DNA of 64,000 nt from JAURNZ01 sp036337715 (GTDB taxonomy: Bacteria; Pseudomonadota; Gammaproteobacteria; Comchoanobacterales; Comchoanobacteraceae). The notes under the pieces were generated by a model. That model was not told the origin of the DNA. It saw only the letters and a list, made by a program, of their open reading frames with translations, and did no database searches. The position numbers and the translations under genes were made by a program. The stretch covers positions 62,001-126,000 of the forward strand of contig JAYZDS010000005.1 of NCBI GenBank assembly GCA_036337715.1, read 5' to 3'. Below are positions 44,071 through 53,866 of this stretch, one piece after another. Position 1 is the stretch's first letter. Each line of letters begins with the position of its first letter.

Positions 44071-45321
44071 ATGTTCAATCAAATTAAAACGCATTATACA
44101 ACCTACCAATTAACATCACACCTGTGGGCTTTTCTAATTGGGATGAGCTGTGGTATGCCCTTTATTTTAACCTCATCAACCTTAAAAGCTTGGTTGTCTG
44201 AGGCAGACATGCCTATTTATGTCATAAGTTTTATGAACCTATTAAATTTAACTTACTTAATTAAGTTTTCTTGGGCACCTATTGTAGATAATTATCACCC
44301 TAAAGGGTTTGGCCGCTATAAAAGCTGGATTATTTACACCCACTTTTTGCTTGGCATTTGTCTAATATGCTTATCGTATTGCAACCCAAACAATCATTTT
44401 GTCATATTTACTTTAGCTGCGCTGTTCACTGCGTTCATGGGTGCAAATGTAACATTGTCACTGGATGGGTATTGGATAAGATTTATTGACAAAAATAACG
44501 TTCAAGCATTTGCAGGCATCACAGAAGTAGGATACAGATTAGGTAAAATAATTACAGGTGGCATTGCATTAATCATAGCTGATTTCTTCGACTGGCATGT
44601 TTTGTATCAACTTTCTGGTTTATTTTTCTTTTTACTAACAGGTTTTTTGGTTTTTCTTCCATCTATCAACGAATACAAAGATTCAGATATTGTTGAAAAA
44701 GAATATAGTTACACTAAACTAATCAGTCGATGCTGGAAATCTATCTATAATTATGGTGGACCACTACTAATTGTATTTTTATTAACCGTTAAAGTGAACG
44801 AAGCCCTTGAGCACAGTTTACTTCCTGTATTTATGTTAAGAGAGTTATCACTATCTTTAGCATCAGTTGGGATTATTACTAAGGTAATTGGCATCATTGC
44901 AAATATGATTGGGTTAATGATTGCTGTTAAGTGTATTAAATTGTGGAACTACAAAAAAACACTAATTCATGCCATACAACTGCATATACTAAGTACAACA
45001 TTATTAAGCTTAATCTCGATAATCAAAATCAACCAGATAGAGGAAATTATTTTTATATGTTTGCTCGATAACATTGCAAGAGGACTCATTTCAACCACCT
45101 TGCTTTCTTTTTACGCTGAAAAAATTGCTGAACAAAAATCAGCAACACAATTTTCCATGTATGCGCTAGTAACTGGTTGTAGCGGCATTCTTTTTGCACC
45201 AATTGGTGGATTAATTGTTTATTATCTTAATTGGACTGCTCTCTTTACATTCAGTGTTGTTGCAACCATTCCATCATATTTTGCTATATGTAACTTAAAT
45301 CACAATTTAGCAAGAGATTAA
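44071..45321 (+). CDS. AmpG-family MFS permease
   Basis: A 416-residue 12-segment transporter. The N-terminus LTSHLWAFLIGMSCGMPFILTSSTLKAWL matches the AmpG pattern, in which Gly-rich segment 1 is followed by TxxxLxxWL; a LIKFSWAPIVD motif follows. AmpG imports anhydromuropeptides (GlcNAc-anhydroMurNAc peptides) for peptidoglycan recycling. Some family members carry other substrates, for example siderophores. Its stop overlaps the convergent periplasmic-protein gene by four bases. Confidence 0.83.
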   Translation: MFNQIKTHYTTYQLTSHLWAFLIGMSCGMPFILTSSTLKAWLSEADMPIYVISFMNLLNLTYLIKFSWAPIVDNYHPKGFGRYKSWIIYTHFLLGICLICLSYCNPNNHFVIFTLAALFTAFMGANVTLSLDGYWIRFIDKNNVQAFAGITEVGYRLGKIITGGIALIIADFFDWHVLYQLSGLFFFLLTGFLVFLPSINEYKDSDIVEKEYSYTKLISRCWKSIYNYGGPLLIVFLLTVKVNEALEHSLLPVFMLRELSLSLASVGIITKVIGIIANMIGLMIAVKCIKLWNYKKTLIHAIQLHILSTTLLSLISIIKINQIEEIIFICLLDNIARGLISTTLLSFYAEKIAEQKSATQFSMYALVTGCSGILFAPIGGLIVYYLNWTALFTFSVVATIPSYFAICNLNHNLARD

Positions 45322-45671
45322 GGGCCTAACCTTTTTTTCAACTGAGTTAATTGAGCTTGTTTATTTTTGATGTTTTCTGCAATGAGTGCTGCCTTGTCCT
45401 TATATTTTTCATCCTTTCCTACCAAATCATCAATCTTAGGAAAACGCTTAACCATATCAGCATTAATTAAAGCTTTTTGATAATCCTCATATTTTACATA
45501 GCCTTTAATTCTAGTTATTTTATCATATACATGAACATAGTTATCATTTAACAATTGCAACTGATTAACATCGCCAATAATTAATAAATTACTATTTTTA
45601 TCAGGTTGATCTAAAACCTGTAACGCAAAACAAACATTAAAAGAAATATACAGTAAGCACAATTTTTTCAT
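45318..45671 (-). CDS. Small exported protein of unknown function
   Basis: A 117-residue protein beginning MKKLCLLYISFNVCFALQ, a short signal peptide with cleavage expected near residue 17. The mature part has a beta-rich first half (LLIIGDVNQLQLLNDNYVHVYD) and a Lys-rich helical tail (ENIKNKQAQLTQLKKR). ATG 45671 is preferred because AGGTGA lies six bases upstream; a further ATG at 45686 lies inside holA. It follows holA with a four-base gap and is likely co-transcribed with it. Function not recognised. Confidence 0.65.
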   Translation of the reverse strand: MKKLCLLYISFNVCFALQVLDQPDKNSNLLIIGDVNQLQLLNDNYVHVYDKITRIKGYVKYEDYQKALINADMVKRFPKIDDLVGKDEKYKDKAALIAENIKNKQAQLTQLKKRLGP

Positions 45672-45675
45672 GATA

Positions 45676-46659
45676 TCACCTGACATTTATACTATGTAAT
45701 GGTAATGATTGACGGTGATAAAAGCAATTCATTAATTGATTAAACGAATGCGCACTAGAACCTAAACGGGCCATTTCAATATCACTTAAAGTCCATATCA
45801 TTTGCATCCAAGAATCTTGTTTTTGTGTCCGTGATAGCATTTCAATGGTTTTAAATTTTTGAGGCCACCACCCTAATTGTTTCATTATTGAATTGGAAGG
45901 CACACCGATATTGATTAAAAAGTGATACTGAACAATTTCATCAATTGATTGTTTTAATGCAAAATAAAAAGGCATGTTATGTTCAATATCAAAACCAGAT
46001 TTAATATTACCACCACGTAACCAATCATAGGCTTCATCATAAACCCGGTCACTCAGCTGATGTTCGCCAACTGGTGGCGCTTCATCAATTTCACCGCCAC
46101 TCGGATATTGAAGCTGCCAGACTTGAGTGATTTGGATGAGTTCGTCAATACGATAGCCTGTCTGCAACATAATAGATTGTGTCACAGCCCTAGTTGGTTT
46201 AATCTTTAATTCCTGGCAATGGTTTTGCCACCACATAGATACCTGCTCAGGTGAATATGGCCATAAAGCATAATGAACCACAGTTGATTTTGACCAAAAG
46301 TCATTATTTTTTAACTTGGGGGTTAATTTAGGCCCCCAAATAATTAATTTATCGTTTTTTTGAAAATCAATACCATCTAATATGTTTATTAAATCTGCAT
46401 ACAATATCGCACTGGTTATTGTTACGATCAACAATGGCGTATCGTTAAATAAGTCCTGACTTCTAAAATGATCTTTAATTTGAGCCAACTCATCCTTTTT
46501 TTTACAATAAAGTCTTTTAATTAATTGTTCGCTATCCTTTGATGTTTTGAGCAATCTTGTTTCAATATCTAATCTACCATCGCCATCACCAGAAATAATA
46601 TATATTGGCGCATGCCAAGCACTAAAAAATTTAAAATACTGACTAAAATTAATTTGCAT
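45676..46659 (-). CDS. holA: DNA polymerase III subunit delta (HolA)
   Basis: HolA is the clamp-opening subunit of the clamp loader. The 327-residue protein is divergent but keeps the family layout: N-terminal FFSAWHAPIYIISGDGDGRL, a degenerate AAA+ domain with no Walker motifs and the C-terminal helical collar (YFALKQSIDEIVQYHFLINIG). Markers such as WGPKLTPKLKNNDFW and LQTGYRIDELIQITQVWQL are consistent with the delta subunit. Upstream mdh is only two bases away. Confidence 0.75.
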   Translation of the reverse strand: MQINFSQYFKFFSAWHAPIYIISGDGDGRLDIETRLLKTSKDSEQLIKRLYCKKKDELAQIKDHFRSQDLFNDTPLLIVTITSAILYADLINILDGIDFQKNDKLIIWGPKLTPKLKNNDFWSKSTVVHYALWPYSPEQVSMWWQNHCQELKIKPTRAVTQSIMLQTGYRIDELIQITQVWQLQYPSGGEIDEAPPVGEHQLSDRVYDEAYDWLRGGNIKSGFDIEHNMPFYFALKQSIDEIVQYHFLINIGVPSNSIMKQLGWWPQKFKTIEMLSRTQKQDSWMQMIWTLSDIEMARLGSSAHSFNQLMNCFYHRQSLPLHSINVR

Positions 46660-46661
46660 TA

Positions 46662-47627
46662 TTAAATTATATTAAGCGCCTTAAGTTGATCGTATTCACT
46701 GGCTAATTCATCAAAACTAAGTTTGGCTTGATCAGCGACATAACTATCTAGTGAAATATCATCTATCACTTTTAATTCACCGGCGTCCATGATACATGGA
46801 TAGGAAACCATTAAGCCTGGTTTAGCGCCATATTCCCCATCAGAGCATATGCCCAACGAAAAAGGTTTCCCATCTGGGTATTCAATACGTTTCATAGTCT
46901 CTAACGCTGCGTTTGCAGCTGAAGCAGCACTTGATGCACCCCTAGCAGCAATGACAGCAGCACCTCTTTTTTGGTTTGTTGGAATAAATGTTTCTTTAAG
47001 CCAAACTTCATCACACAAATCTAATAATGCGTTGTCATTGACATATGCATTCGTAAAGTCTGCGAACTGAGTAGCTGAATGATTTCCCCAAACAATCATA
47101 TTGTTTACATCTTCAACTTGAACATCAAGTTTATTAGCAACCTGTGCTCGCGCTCTGAGCTCATCTAACATCATCATGCCATAAAAATGCTTCTTATTAA
47201 GGTTAGGGGCATAGTGAGAAGCAATTAAAGCATTGGTGTTACATGGGTTGCCGACAACTAAAATATGTGCATTTGGGTTAGCCACTTCATTTAAAGCTTC
47301 ACCCTGCTCCTTGAAAATCATTGCATTTTTCTCTAACAAATCAGCTCTTTCCATCCCCTTTTGTCTTGGCATAGCGCCAACTAAAAATGCCCAATCAATG
47401 TCTTTAAAACCTTCTCGCAAATCATCAGTAACAGTTAATTTATTTAAACATGAAAAAGCACAATCATCAATTTCCATGGCCAAACCTTCCATACTAGGCA
47501 TAACTGGTGTTAAATCAATGAGTTTTAGGTTTATTTTTTCACCTTTATCTGAAAAAAAACTCAGCACTCTAAAGACCAAAGCATAGCCAATTTGACCACC
47601 TGCACCTGTAATGGCAATAGTTTTCAT
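46662..47627 (-). CDS. mdh: Malate dehydrogenase (NAD)
   Basis: Mdh interconverts malate and oxaloacetate in the TCA cycle. The 321-residue protein is of the long cytosolic-type bacterial clade. It has the dinucleotide loop ITGAGGQIGYAL (5-16), substrate-binding Arg in GAMPRQKGMERADLL, VGNPCNTNA and catalytic His in WGNHSATQ. The usual TRLDxNRA segment reads MLDELRARAQ, a small variation. A good ribosome binding site (AGGAG) precedes the ATG. It shares a 54-base divergent region with nudB; TATAAT-like elements there face both ways. Confidence 0.96.
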   Translation of the reverse strand: MKTIAITGAGGQIGYALVFRVLSFFSDKGEKINLKLIDLTPVMPSMEGLAMEIDDCAFSCLNKLTVTDDLREGFKDIDWAFLVGAMPRQKGMERADLLEKNAMIFKEQGEALNEVANPNAHILVVGNPCNTNALIASHYAPNLNKKHFYGMMMLDELRARAQVANKLDVQVEDVNNMIVWGNHSATQFADFTNAYVNDNALLDLCDEVWLKETFIPTNQKRGAAVIAARGASSAASAANAALETMKRIEYPDGKPFSLGICSDGEYGAKPGLMVSYPCIMDAGELKVIDDISLDSYVADQAKLSFDELASEYDQLKALNII

Positions 47628-47681
47628 ATTATCTCCTAATTTTTAATAACAAATTTTATAATCTGTCCTATATTATAAAGC

Positions 47682-48116
47682 ATGAGTCCGAATAAACCAA
47701 TTGCTATTCAAAAGAAAATTCAAGTTGTTTGCTTGCTTCCTAATGAAAGAAAATACCTGCTTTTTAAAGTTAATCAGCAGCGTGGTGGCTTTTGGCAAAA
47801 TATCACAGGCAGTGTTGAAAAAGGTGAGCGTTTTAATGAGGCGGCATTGAGAGAAATCAATGAAGAAACAGGCCTCACTAGCAATGAATTTAAACTTTAC
47901 GACATCAATCTAGAGCATAGATTTAGAACGAGGCATCCAAGAATTATTTATGAAAAATCTTTTGTTGCAGCGTTCAATCAAAAACCTAAGATTATTTTAA
48001 GTGACGAACACCAATCATGCTGCTGGTATCATTTTCATGAAATTAAAAATATTCATTATGGATATACAAGTAACTTTAGATCATTAATTTACGGTATGAG
48101 TTATGTCGACTTTTAA
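47682..48116 (+). CDS. Nudix hydrolase, probably dihydroneopterin triphosphate pyrophosphatase NudB
   Basis: A 144-residue Nudix protein with an intact Nudix box from Gly43 to Leu65 (GSVEKGE...REINEETGL). The N-terminal IAIQKKIQVVCLLPNERKYLLFKV and FWQNITGSVEKGE resemble NudB of folate synthesis, which fits with folC in the same window. However, a general Nudix NTP pyrophosphatase cannot be excluded. The end overlaps the exporter gene by 14 bases. Confidence 0.75.
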   Translation: MSPNKPIAIQKKIQVVCLLPNERKYLLFKVNQQRGGFWQNITGSVEKGERFNEAALREINEETGLTSNEFKLYDINLEHRFRTRHPRIIYEKSFVAAFNQKPKIILSDEHQSCCWYHFHEIKNIHYGYTSNFRSLIYGMSYVDF

Positions 48117-50493
48117 ACAAATATTTAAAAATTGCTTAAATATCGTAAAACCACATTTGACTAAATTGGTTCTTTTCGTTTACAGTTTCTCAATTATATT
48201 TTTTGGGTTTTATGCGTTTCATACAACCTTTGATATTTCTGCTGATGCCATTGCACTCAAAAGAGACTTACAATCACCTGCCTACCAAAAAAATAATTTA
48301 TATTTTAATGATGATGATCAAATCATTGTCATCTTTGAGGGCATTAAACCTTTTGAAAAGTTAAAAACCATCGATGAGATTGTTCATAAATTAGAGCTTG
48401 TACCTATGGTATCGTCAGTTTATGCCATTACAAACTTACCGCTTCTATTTAGTCCAAGACTCCACTTATTCCATTTAATGTTTGATATTCCAACCATAAA
48501 ATCACCAGGTACAGATAAAACGCTTGCAAAAAAAGAATTAACCAATGGCTTATTCTATAAAAAACTTTTCCTTAATAAAGATAATACGCTTACAAGTTTA
48601 TTAATTAATATAAAATCATCCAGTGAAGCCTCGATTAAGAACAATCAAACGTTTGCTAATTTAAATTATTTAAAAACACAAAGACAACTGACTAATGAGG
48701 AATATGCTTTATGGAAAAAAACTAAGGCATTAGATCAAAAAAATAAGCTTGCTCGAAATGAGCAAATGAAAACATTGTTAAAAAACATTGTTAATATTAC
48801 TCATCAATATCATGATATGGGTAAAATTCATATCGTTGGTATAACGGCCATCAGTCAAACCATTATTGATTACTTGCAATCAGATTTAATGCATTTTGGT
48901 ATTTCAGCATTTATATTAATGGCACTCGTATTATTTTATATTTTTCGACAAATCAATGACGCACTCATTGCATTATCGGCTAGCTTAATAACCGTCATTA
49001 TATCTATGGGTATATTTTCAATTTTTAATTGGCCATTAACCATAGCAAGCGCAAATTACCCACCTATTTTATTCGTTATTAGCCTTACTTTTATCATATA
49101 CATGGTATTAAGATTTCAAGAGGTATCCGCACGTGACCCTAAAATATCACAAACCAACATCATAAAAACGGCTATCCATGAATTAAAAACACCCATTGCT
49201 TATTCTTGTTTTACAACCATGATTGGATTTTTATCATTAACTTTGTGTGACATACAACCCATCATTGATTTTGGACTCATGATGACATTGAGTATTCCAA
49301 TTGCATTCATAGTATGTTTTACATTGCTACCTTCTATTAAATCACTTTTTAAAAAACAAATACTAGAGCAAAAACCAAAACCAAATTGGCCAAATGTATG
49401 CTTATCTATAACGACTAAAAAACAAACTTATGTTTTAATCACTGCTTTAGCTTCAATCCTATTTTTTGGCTGGGGCACTCAGTACATCACTGTAGAAAAT
49501 AGATTTGTTGACTATTTCACTTCTGATACAGACATGGTTAAAAGTATTAAATTGATAGATAGTGAACTTGCTGGAACAAGCACATTAGATATATTACTAG
49601 AATATCCAAGTAAAAATTATTGGTTACAACCAGAAGGAATCAAGCAAATACGTAACCTTGAAACTTTTTTAAAGCAGCAAAGAGGTGTTAGCAAAATACT
49701 ATCTATAAATACCATTATTGAATTGCTTAATGATGTTCATGGCGAACCATTAGGACCCAAATTATTGAAATTATCATTAAGAAGTATTCCCCATGTTGAT
49801 CAAGAAGTGCTGATTGACCCTTACTTAAAAAAGAATGGAGAACTAACAAGAATCATCGTCTATCTACCTGACTCAGACCAGAACTTGAATCGTGATAAAC
49901 TGATAAAAAATATACAGAATTACTTAGATGAACATATAAATCCTGGGGCAACACACGAAATCACCGGATTATATTGGTTATACAATAATGTTTTACAAAG
50001 CTTACTCAACGCTCAAATTAGTATATTGTTTTGGGTCTATACAATCATCGGCATCATTTTACTCATACTTTTTAGGGATCCAAGATTAATGCTTTGCGCC
50101 TTATTACCTAATATCATTCCTATGTGTATGGTGTTTGGCATTTTGGGATGGCTCAACATTCCATTAGACTTCATGACAATGACCATAGCTGGTATTAGTT
50201 TAGGCTTGGCTGTTGATTTTGCTATTCAATTCATTTACCGATTTAGAATCGAGTTCGAAAAAAAGAGCTTTGAATCATCACTCATTGCAACCTATGAAAC
50301 AATTGGGTATGCAATCATCACCACCACCCTTACTTTAATGGTTGGCTTTTCAGTGATGCTATTTTCTCATTTTAAGCCCTTGGTATACTTTAGTTTATTG
50401 AGCGGCTTATCGATTGGGGTTGCATGTATTAGTACGTTAATCTTATTGCCAATTTTGTTGAGCACTTTCCTAAAAAGTAAACTTAATCAATAG
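48103..50493 (+). CDS. RND/MMPL-family exporter
   Basis: A 796-residue membrane protein with the RND duplicated layout. A first membrane helix (about 20-40), a large periplasmic domain (40-255) and five helices (about 260-425) are followed by a second helix (about 445), a second periplasmic domain (460-635) and a last helix cluster (about 640-790). The conserved SLGLAVDFAIQFIYRFR stretch around 705-720 carries the proton-relay Asp typical of MMPL/HpnN-like proteins. It may move lipids or hopanoid-like molecules. It starts inside nudB (14 bases) and ends tail to tail with the barrel gene (24-base overlap). Confidence 0.85.
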   Translation: MSTFKQIFKNCLNIVKPHLTKLVLFVYSFSIIFFGFYAFHTTFDISADAIALKRDLQSPAYQKNNLYFNDDDQIIVIFEGIKPFEKLKTIDEIVHKLELVPMVSSVYAITNLPLLFSPRLHLFHLMFDIPTIKSPGTDKTLAKKELTNGLFYKKLFLNKDNTLTSLLINIKSSSEASIKNNQTFANLNYLKTQRQLTNEEYALWKKTKALDQKNKLARNEQMKTLLKNIVNITHQYHDMGKIHIVGITAISQTIIDYLQSDLMHFGISAFILMALVLFYIFRQINDALIALSASLITVIISMGIFSIFNWPLTIASANYPPILFVISLTFIIYMVLRFQEVSARDPKISQTNIIKTAIHELKTPIAYSCFTTMIGFLSLTLCDIQPIIDFGLMMTLSIPIAFIVCFTLLPSIKSLFKKQILEQKPKPNWPNVCLSITTKKQTYVLITALASILFFGWGTQYITVENRFVDYFTSDTDMVKSIKLIDSELAGTSTLDILLEYPSKNYWLQPEGIKQIRNLETFLKQQRGVSKILSINTIIELLNDVHGEPLGPKLLKLSLRSIPHVDQEVLIDPYLKKNGELTRIIVYLPDSDQNLNRDKLIKNIQNYLDEHINPGATHEITGLYWLYNNVLQSLLNAQISILFWVYTIIGIILLILFRDPRLMLCALLPNIIPMCMVFGILGWLNIPLDFMTMTIAGISLGLAVDFAIQFIYRFRIEFEKKSFESSLIATYETIGYAIITTTLTLMVGFSVMLFSHFKPLVYFSLLSGLSIGVACISTLILLPILLSTFLKSKLNQ

Positions 50494-52836
50494 CGTCCAT
50501 AAACGTGACTCACCTGGCATCACGAATCTTGGATCATCAATCCCCTGAATTGTCCCAGTGCCAGTATCACCCAATTCTGACATAGGTACGAATGCTGAAT
50601 CAGGAGCACTACCATAAGTGCCCGAAGTAAAATATTGTTTATCAAAAAGATTACTGACATTAAATTGCATAGTCAGTTGATAGCTAGGACGCCACAAAGC
50701 ACTCGCACTAAAAATCCCATAACCCGGGACATCGGTTAACTGCCATTGATTACTTTCTTGACTACTTTTGTCACCAGTAAAATTGCCATAATATTCTGTA
50801 TCACTACTAGCTAGCCAATCCAACGCAAAACGAATTGACGGCGCCCACTGATATCCTAAATTCAATCTTAGCTGTTGAGCAGGTAAACCCGGCATGGGAT
50901 CACCTGAATTGACTTGTTGTATGCCTGACGCATAAGCTTTTGCAACATCAAAATGACTAGCATAGTAAGCATGTTGGTATTGATAATTTCCATCCAAGCG
51001 CCATTTATCATGCATCCAATGAGCATCCAAATTTGATGAAAGTCTTTCAGTTCGATCCACATTGCGAACATAGCCCTGCATCCAATCTGTAGGTACAAAA
51101 ATAATATCGTTTTTATGACGTTGCCAGGCACCAACGATGGCCCAACTAAATCCATTTGTCACATACCAATCAGAATATTTATAACCCATTCGCAAACCAC
51201 GATCGATGGTTTGACTTAAATTTCCAGCTTTAAAAAATCCAGATGGCCAATAACATGGATTAGATGCATCACTACATGCTAATTGTTGAGGTGTGGGCAC
51301 CATATTAGACTGGTATAACTGACTATAAAAGTAGTCTTTTTGCCCTAATTGATGCGTTATGCCAATACTTGGGTTTAATTTATGATAATGTGTATTATCT
51401 GAAACAGAAGCACCAGCAAATGTTCCATTCTCTCTATGGTCTTTTGTATCGTAAAAAGTATTATGCCAAGCCCCTTTTATATTAATGGATGTCACTGGAC
51501 TGATTATAAATCGGTTAGCACCATAAAGATCAAAATCTGTTTCTTTTTGAGTTGCATTAACTGGGCTAAAACTAGCTAAGACACTTTCGCTGGAGGTTGT
51601 GGATTTCAATCCCCCAAGCTTAACCAATTCACCGTTGTTTTTAACATCTATCGCATTACGCCGACTATTAAGATTAGCTAAATAGTGATTTTCTAAAATA
51701 TCAGAATCAACAAACAATGTATTTAATCCCCAAAAAAAGCGCTGGTTTTTTTTATCAACCTCAATATTTTGGTTGATACGAATGCTTTGACTATCATGGG
51801 AAGTATTGCTGTCCATTGCATAACTTCTTGGATTACCAATATCACTTGGGTTAATGGTAGCGTTGGCATCTGTCATTAAAGCATTTTCAGACAAACATAA
51901 TTGTGATGATGTAAAATCAGAACACCCCGTACCTAAGTTTAAAGGATGGGTAAAATGGCCATCTTGACGCTGTGTTTTTGCATCTACCGAAACATGATAA
52001 ATCTTATCATCAGTGATGAGTGCTTGACGCTGCCATTGTCCATGGTAGGCTTTTTGATCAATGAAATTTGGTGCAACATAAAATGTATCTGGTGCAACTA
52101 AAAACAATTCTAAAGGTATGGTCTGATTGTAATTAGCATGACTATCATACCACTGAAAAAGCCAATGATCAGTATGCTTAGGCGTCTGTGAAGTAAATTG
52201 TAGTAGAATATTTGAATCATGACCATCCGTATTTTCTCTTTGGCCTTTGGCTATATCGTGCTTCAACCATGCAGAAAAACCCATTGGGTTATGTTCTTGA
52301 GTTAACCATAAATCATAATATTGCGTGCCGTTGCCATCATAGGAAAAGGACAACGTCTTTTCATAGCTGGTATTACCACGGTGAGCATCAACCCAAAGAG
52401 ACCCACTTGGATTTGGAAAAAAAGTATTGGAATCAATATGACTGACACTTACCCAACTAAATTCCGATGAAAGCCATGGTTGGGCAGCATGAGATATAGG
52501 TGACTGCCAAGCCATACCATTGATAAAAAATGCCCATGCATTTGGTTTTGCTAGGTAACTGTTTTGTGAGGCTCCTTGTACTTTTAGACCTGGACTGATG
52601 TTTGAATTGCTTTCCATAAAATAACCAGGCAAATGCATGGTTAACCAAGTTGGCCAATTCGTAATAAAAGATGAGGTCATGTTATATGAAAGTGATGGTG
52701 AATCCGTTTCTTTAAAACCACTATAAATAACTTTATTGGGGTGCTCTGGACTGGTGTCAGTCACTTGCCATGAAAAAGCATGAACAGCACTCAATAAACT
52801 GATCAGACATAACTTAAAGGTCAAACGATTTGTCAT
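50470..52836 (-). CDS. TonB-dependent-receptor-like outer membrane protein with degenerate plug
   Basis: A 788-residue protein with a signal peptide (about 1-22, LLSAVHAFS) and a large beta-strand-rich region of alternating aromatic/polar residues. Its C-terminus is typical of TonB receptors (NVSNLFDKQYF, and the final strand ending LWTLLIKFTF). The plug region (about 50-155) is recognisable only in outline (LPGYF, FFINGMAW, SGSLWVDAHRG); the usual IERIEVIRGP and GGVINI motifs are replaced. No obvious TonB box is seen. Ligand unknown. It follows cvpA, where purF stands in many relatives. Confidence 0.78.
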   Translation of the reverse strand: MTNRLTFKLCLISLLSAVHAFSWQVTDTSPEHPNKVIYSGFKETDSPSLSYNMTSSFITNWPTWLTMHLPGYFMESNSNISPGLKVQGASQNSYLAKPNAWAFFINGMAWQSPISHAAQPWLSSEFSWVSVSHIDSNTFFPNPSGSLWVDAHRGNTSYEKTLSFSYDGNGTQYYDLWLTQEHNPMGFSAWLKHDIAKGQRENTDGHDSNILLQFTSQTPKHTDHWLFQWYDSHANYNQTIPLELFLVAPDTFYVAPNFIDQKAYHGQWQRQALITDDKIYHVSVDAKTQRQDGHFTHPLNLGTGCSDFTSSQLCLSENALMTDANATINPSDIGNPRSYAMDSNTSHDSQSIRINQNIEVDKKNQRFFWGLNTLFVDSDILENHYLANLNSRRNAIDVKNNGELVKLGGLKSTTSSESVLASFSPVNATQKETDFDLYGANRFIISPVTSINIKGAWHNTFYDTKDHRENGTFAGASVSDNTHYHKLNPSIGITHQLGQKDYFYSQLYQSNMVPTPQQLACSDASNPCYWPSGFFKAGNLSQTIDRGLRMGYKYSDWYVTNGFSWAIVGAWQRHKNDIIFVPTDWMQGYVRNVDRTERLSSNLDAHWMHDKWRLDGNYQYQHAYYASHFDVAKAYASGIQQVNSGDPMPGLPAQQLRLNLGYQWAPSIRFALDWLASSDTEYYGNFTGDKSSQESNQWQLTDVPGYGIFSASALWRPSYQLTMQFNVSNLFDKQYFTSGTYGSAPDSAFVPMSELGDTGTGTIQGIDDPRFVMPGESRLWTLLIKFTF

Positions 52837-53396
52837 TTTTCCTTTTCATCTGTTTGATTTAACCACGTTGCTAATTGAGTGCCAGAATACTCTGCATTGA
52901 ACCATTTTTCTATTGGTGATGCTAAGGTTTGAGGCAATATTTGCCAACAATAAGTGCTCATGATTCGAATGGTTGGGATGCTTTTTGATGATCGCCACCA
53001 TGATTCATTTTGCCAACCCATACCAGCACCAAGAATCAAAAGTCCACCGACAACCAGTAACCCTCTAATTACGCCAAAACTTAAACCTAACATACGATCC
53101 AACAAACCCAATCCAAGCATACCCATCAATGTTTTTAAAATGACACTTACTGTATTCACTAGCATCAAGCAAACGAAAAATATTGCAAATGCACTCAGTG
53201 CAATCCGCATTTGAGGTTGATGAATATATGATTCTAAATAAACTGCACATTTGGGACTAAATACTATGGTTAACCACAATGCAAAAACCCAGCCTAGTAA
53301 AGAAGATGTTTCAGTACAAAACCCTCTCAACCAACCAAACATAGCAGAAACGGCAATGGCACCTACCAAAGCAATGTCAACAACTGTATAAATCAT
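52833..53396 (-). CDS. cvpA: CvpA family membrane protein
   Basis: A 187-residue inner-membrane protein with four helices in the first 125 residues. Family hallmarks are VVDIALVGAIAVSAMFGWLRGF (about 3-24) and the RMLGLSFGVIRGLLVVGGL stretch (about 100-118). CvpA is needed for colicin V production and purF-linked operon function in E. coli and for envelope integrity elsewhere. Its ends overlap both neighbours by four bases (ATGA type), so it belongs to the accD-folC-SPOR-cvpA operon. Confidence 0.9.
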   Translation of the reverse strand: MIYTVVDIALVGAIAVSAMFGWLRGFCTETSSLLGWVFALWLTIVFSPKCAVYLESYIHQPQMRIALSAFAIFFVCLMLVNTVSVILKTLMGMLGLGLLDRMLGLSFGVIRGLLVVGGLLILGAGMGWQNESWWRSSKSIPTIRIMSTYCWQILPQTLASPIEKWFNAEYSGTQLATWLNQTDEKEK

Positions 53397-53866
53397 ATAT
53401 CACCTAATTTCAAAACGAATCCTTGTAATTTAAAACGATCTTTTAATTCTAAACTTAAACTTTTTGCAGCGGAACGTGAATTGAGTTCGCCCACCCATAT
53501 CCTGAACAATGGTTTACCGTCCATGTCAACAGGATGTGTAATCACAGTATAACCTTGCGATTTTAGCTCATTAATGGTTGGCTGAATTTGAGTTAAATTT
53601 CTATAGCTGCCGATTTGTACAGCCCACTTTGTCTCTTGATGTTCTTTGACATCATTTTTCTCATGATGGACTAACTCAATTGGTTGTTTTTTTTCTTCTA
53701 CCATTTGTGCGCCAGGATCAAGATGTGGTGGTGCATAAACATCTATGAATTTTTTAATCGGCGTCGGCAAAACCCTTGGTGGATGAATAACTTTGGGCAT
53801 CCACCATCCAACAATGATAGCTAAAAGTAAAGCAATAACAATTTTTCTTGTCCACGGGCTAAGCAT
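53393..53866 (-). CDS. SPOR-domain membrane protein (DedD-like)
   Basis: A 157-residue protein with one N-terminal membrane helix (about 8-25, KIVIALLLAIIVGWW), a Pro-rich linker and a C-terminal SPOR domain (about 80-157; WAVQIGSYRNLTQIQPTINEL, then FRIWVGELNSRSAAKSL). SPOR domains bind denuded septal glycan, so it should localise to the division site. The start is set at ATG 53866, which overlaps the folC stop by eight bases. An upstream in-frame ATG at 53953 would overlap folC by 95 bases and is unlikely. Confidence 0.85.
   Translation of the reverse strand: MLSPWTRKIVIALLLAIIVGWWMPKVIHPPRVLPTPIKKFIDVYAPPHLDPGAQMVEEKKQPIELVHHEKNDVKEHQETKWAVQIGSYRNLTQIQPTINELKSQGYTVITHPVDMDGKPLFRIWVGELNSRSAAKSLSLELKDRFKLQGFVLKLGDI

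Noticed and set aside
52212..52445. 77-residue plus-strand frame within the barrel gene
   Set aside because: Antisense to the barrel protein, without a ribosome binding site.
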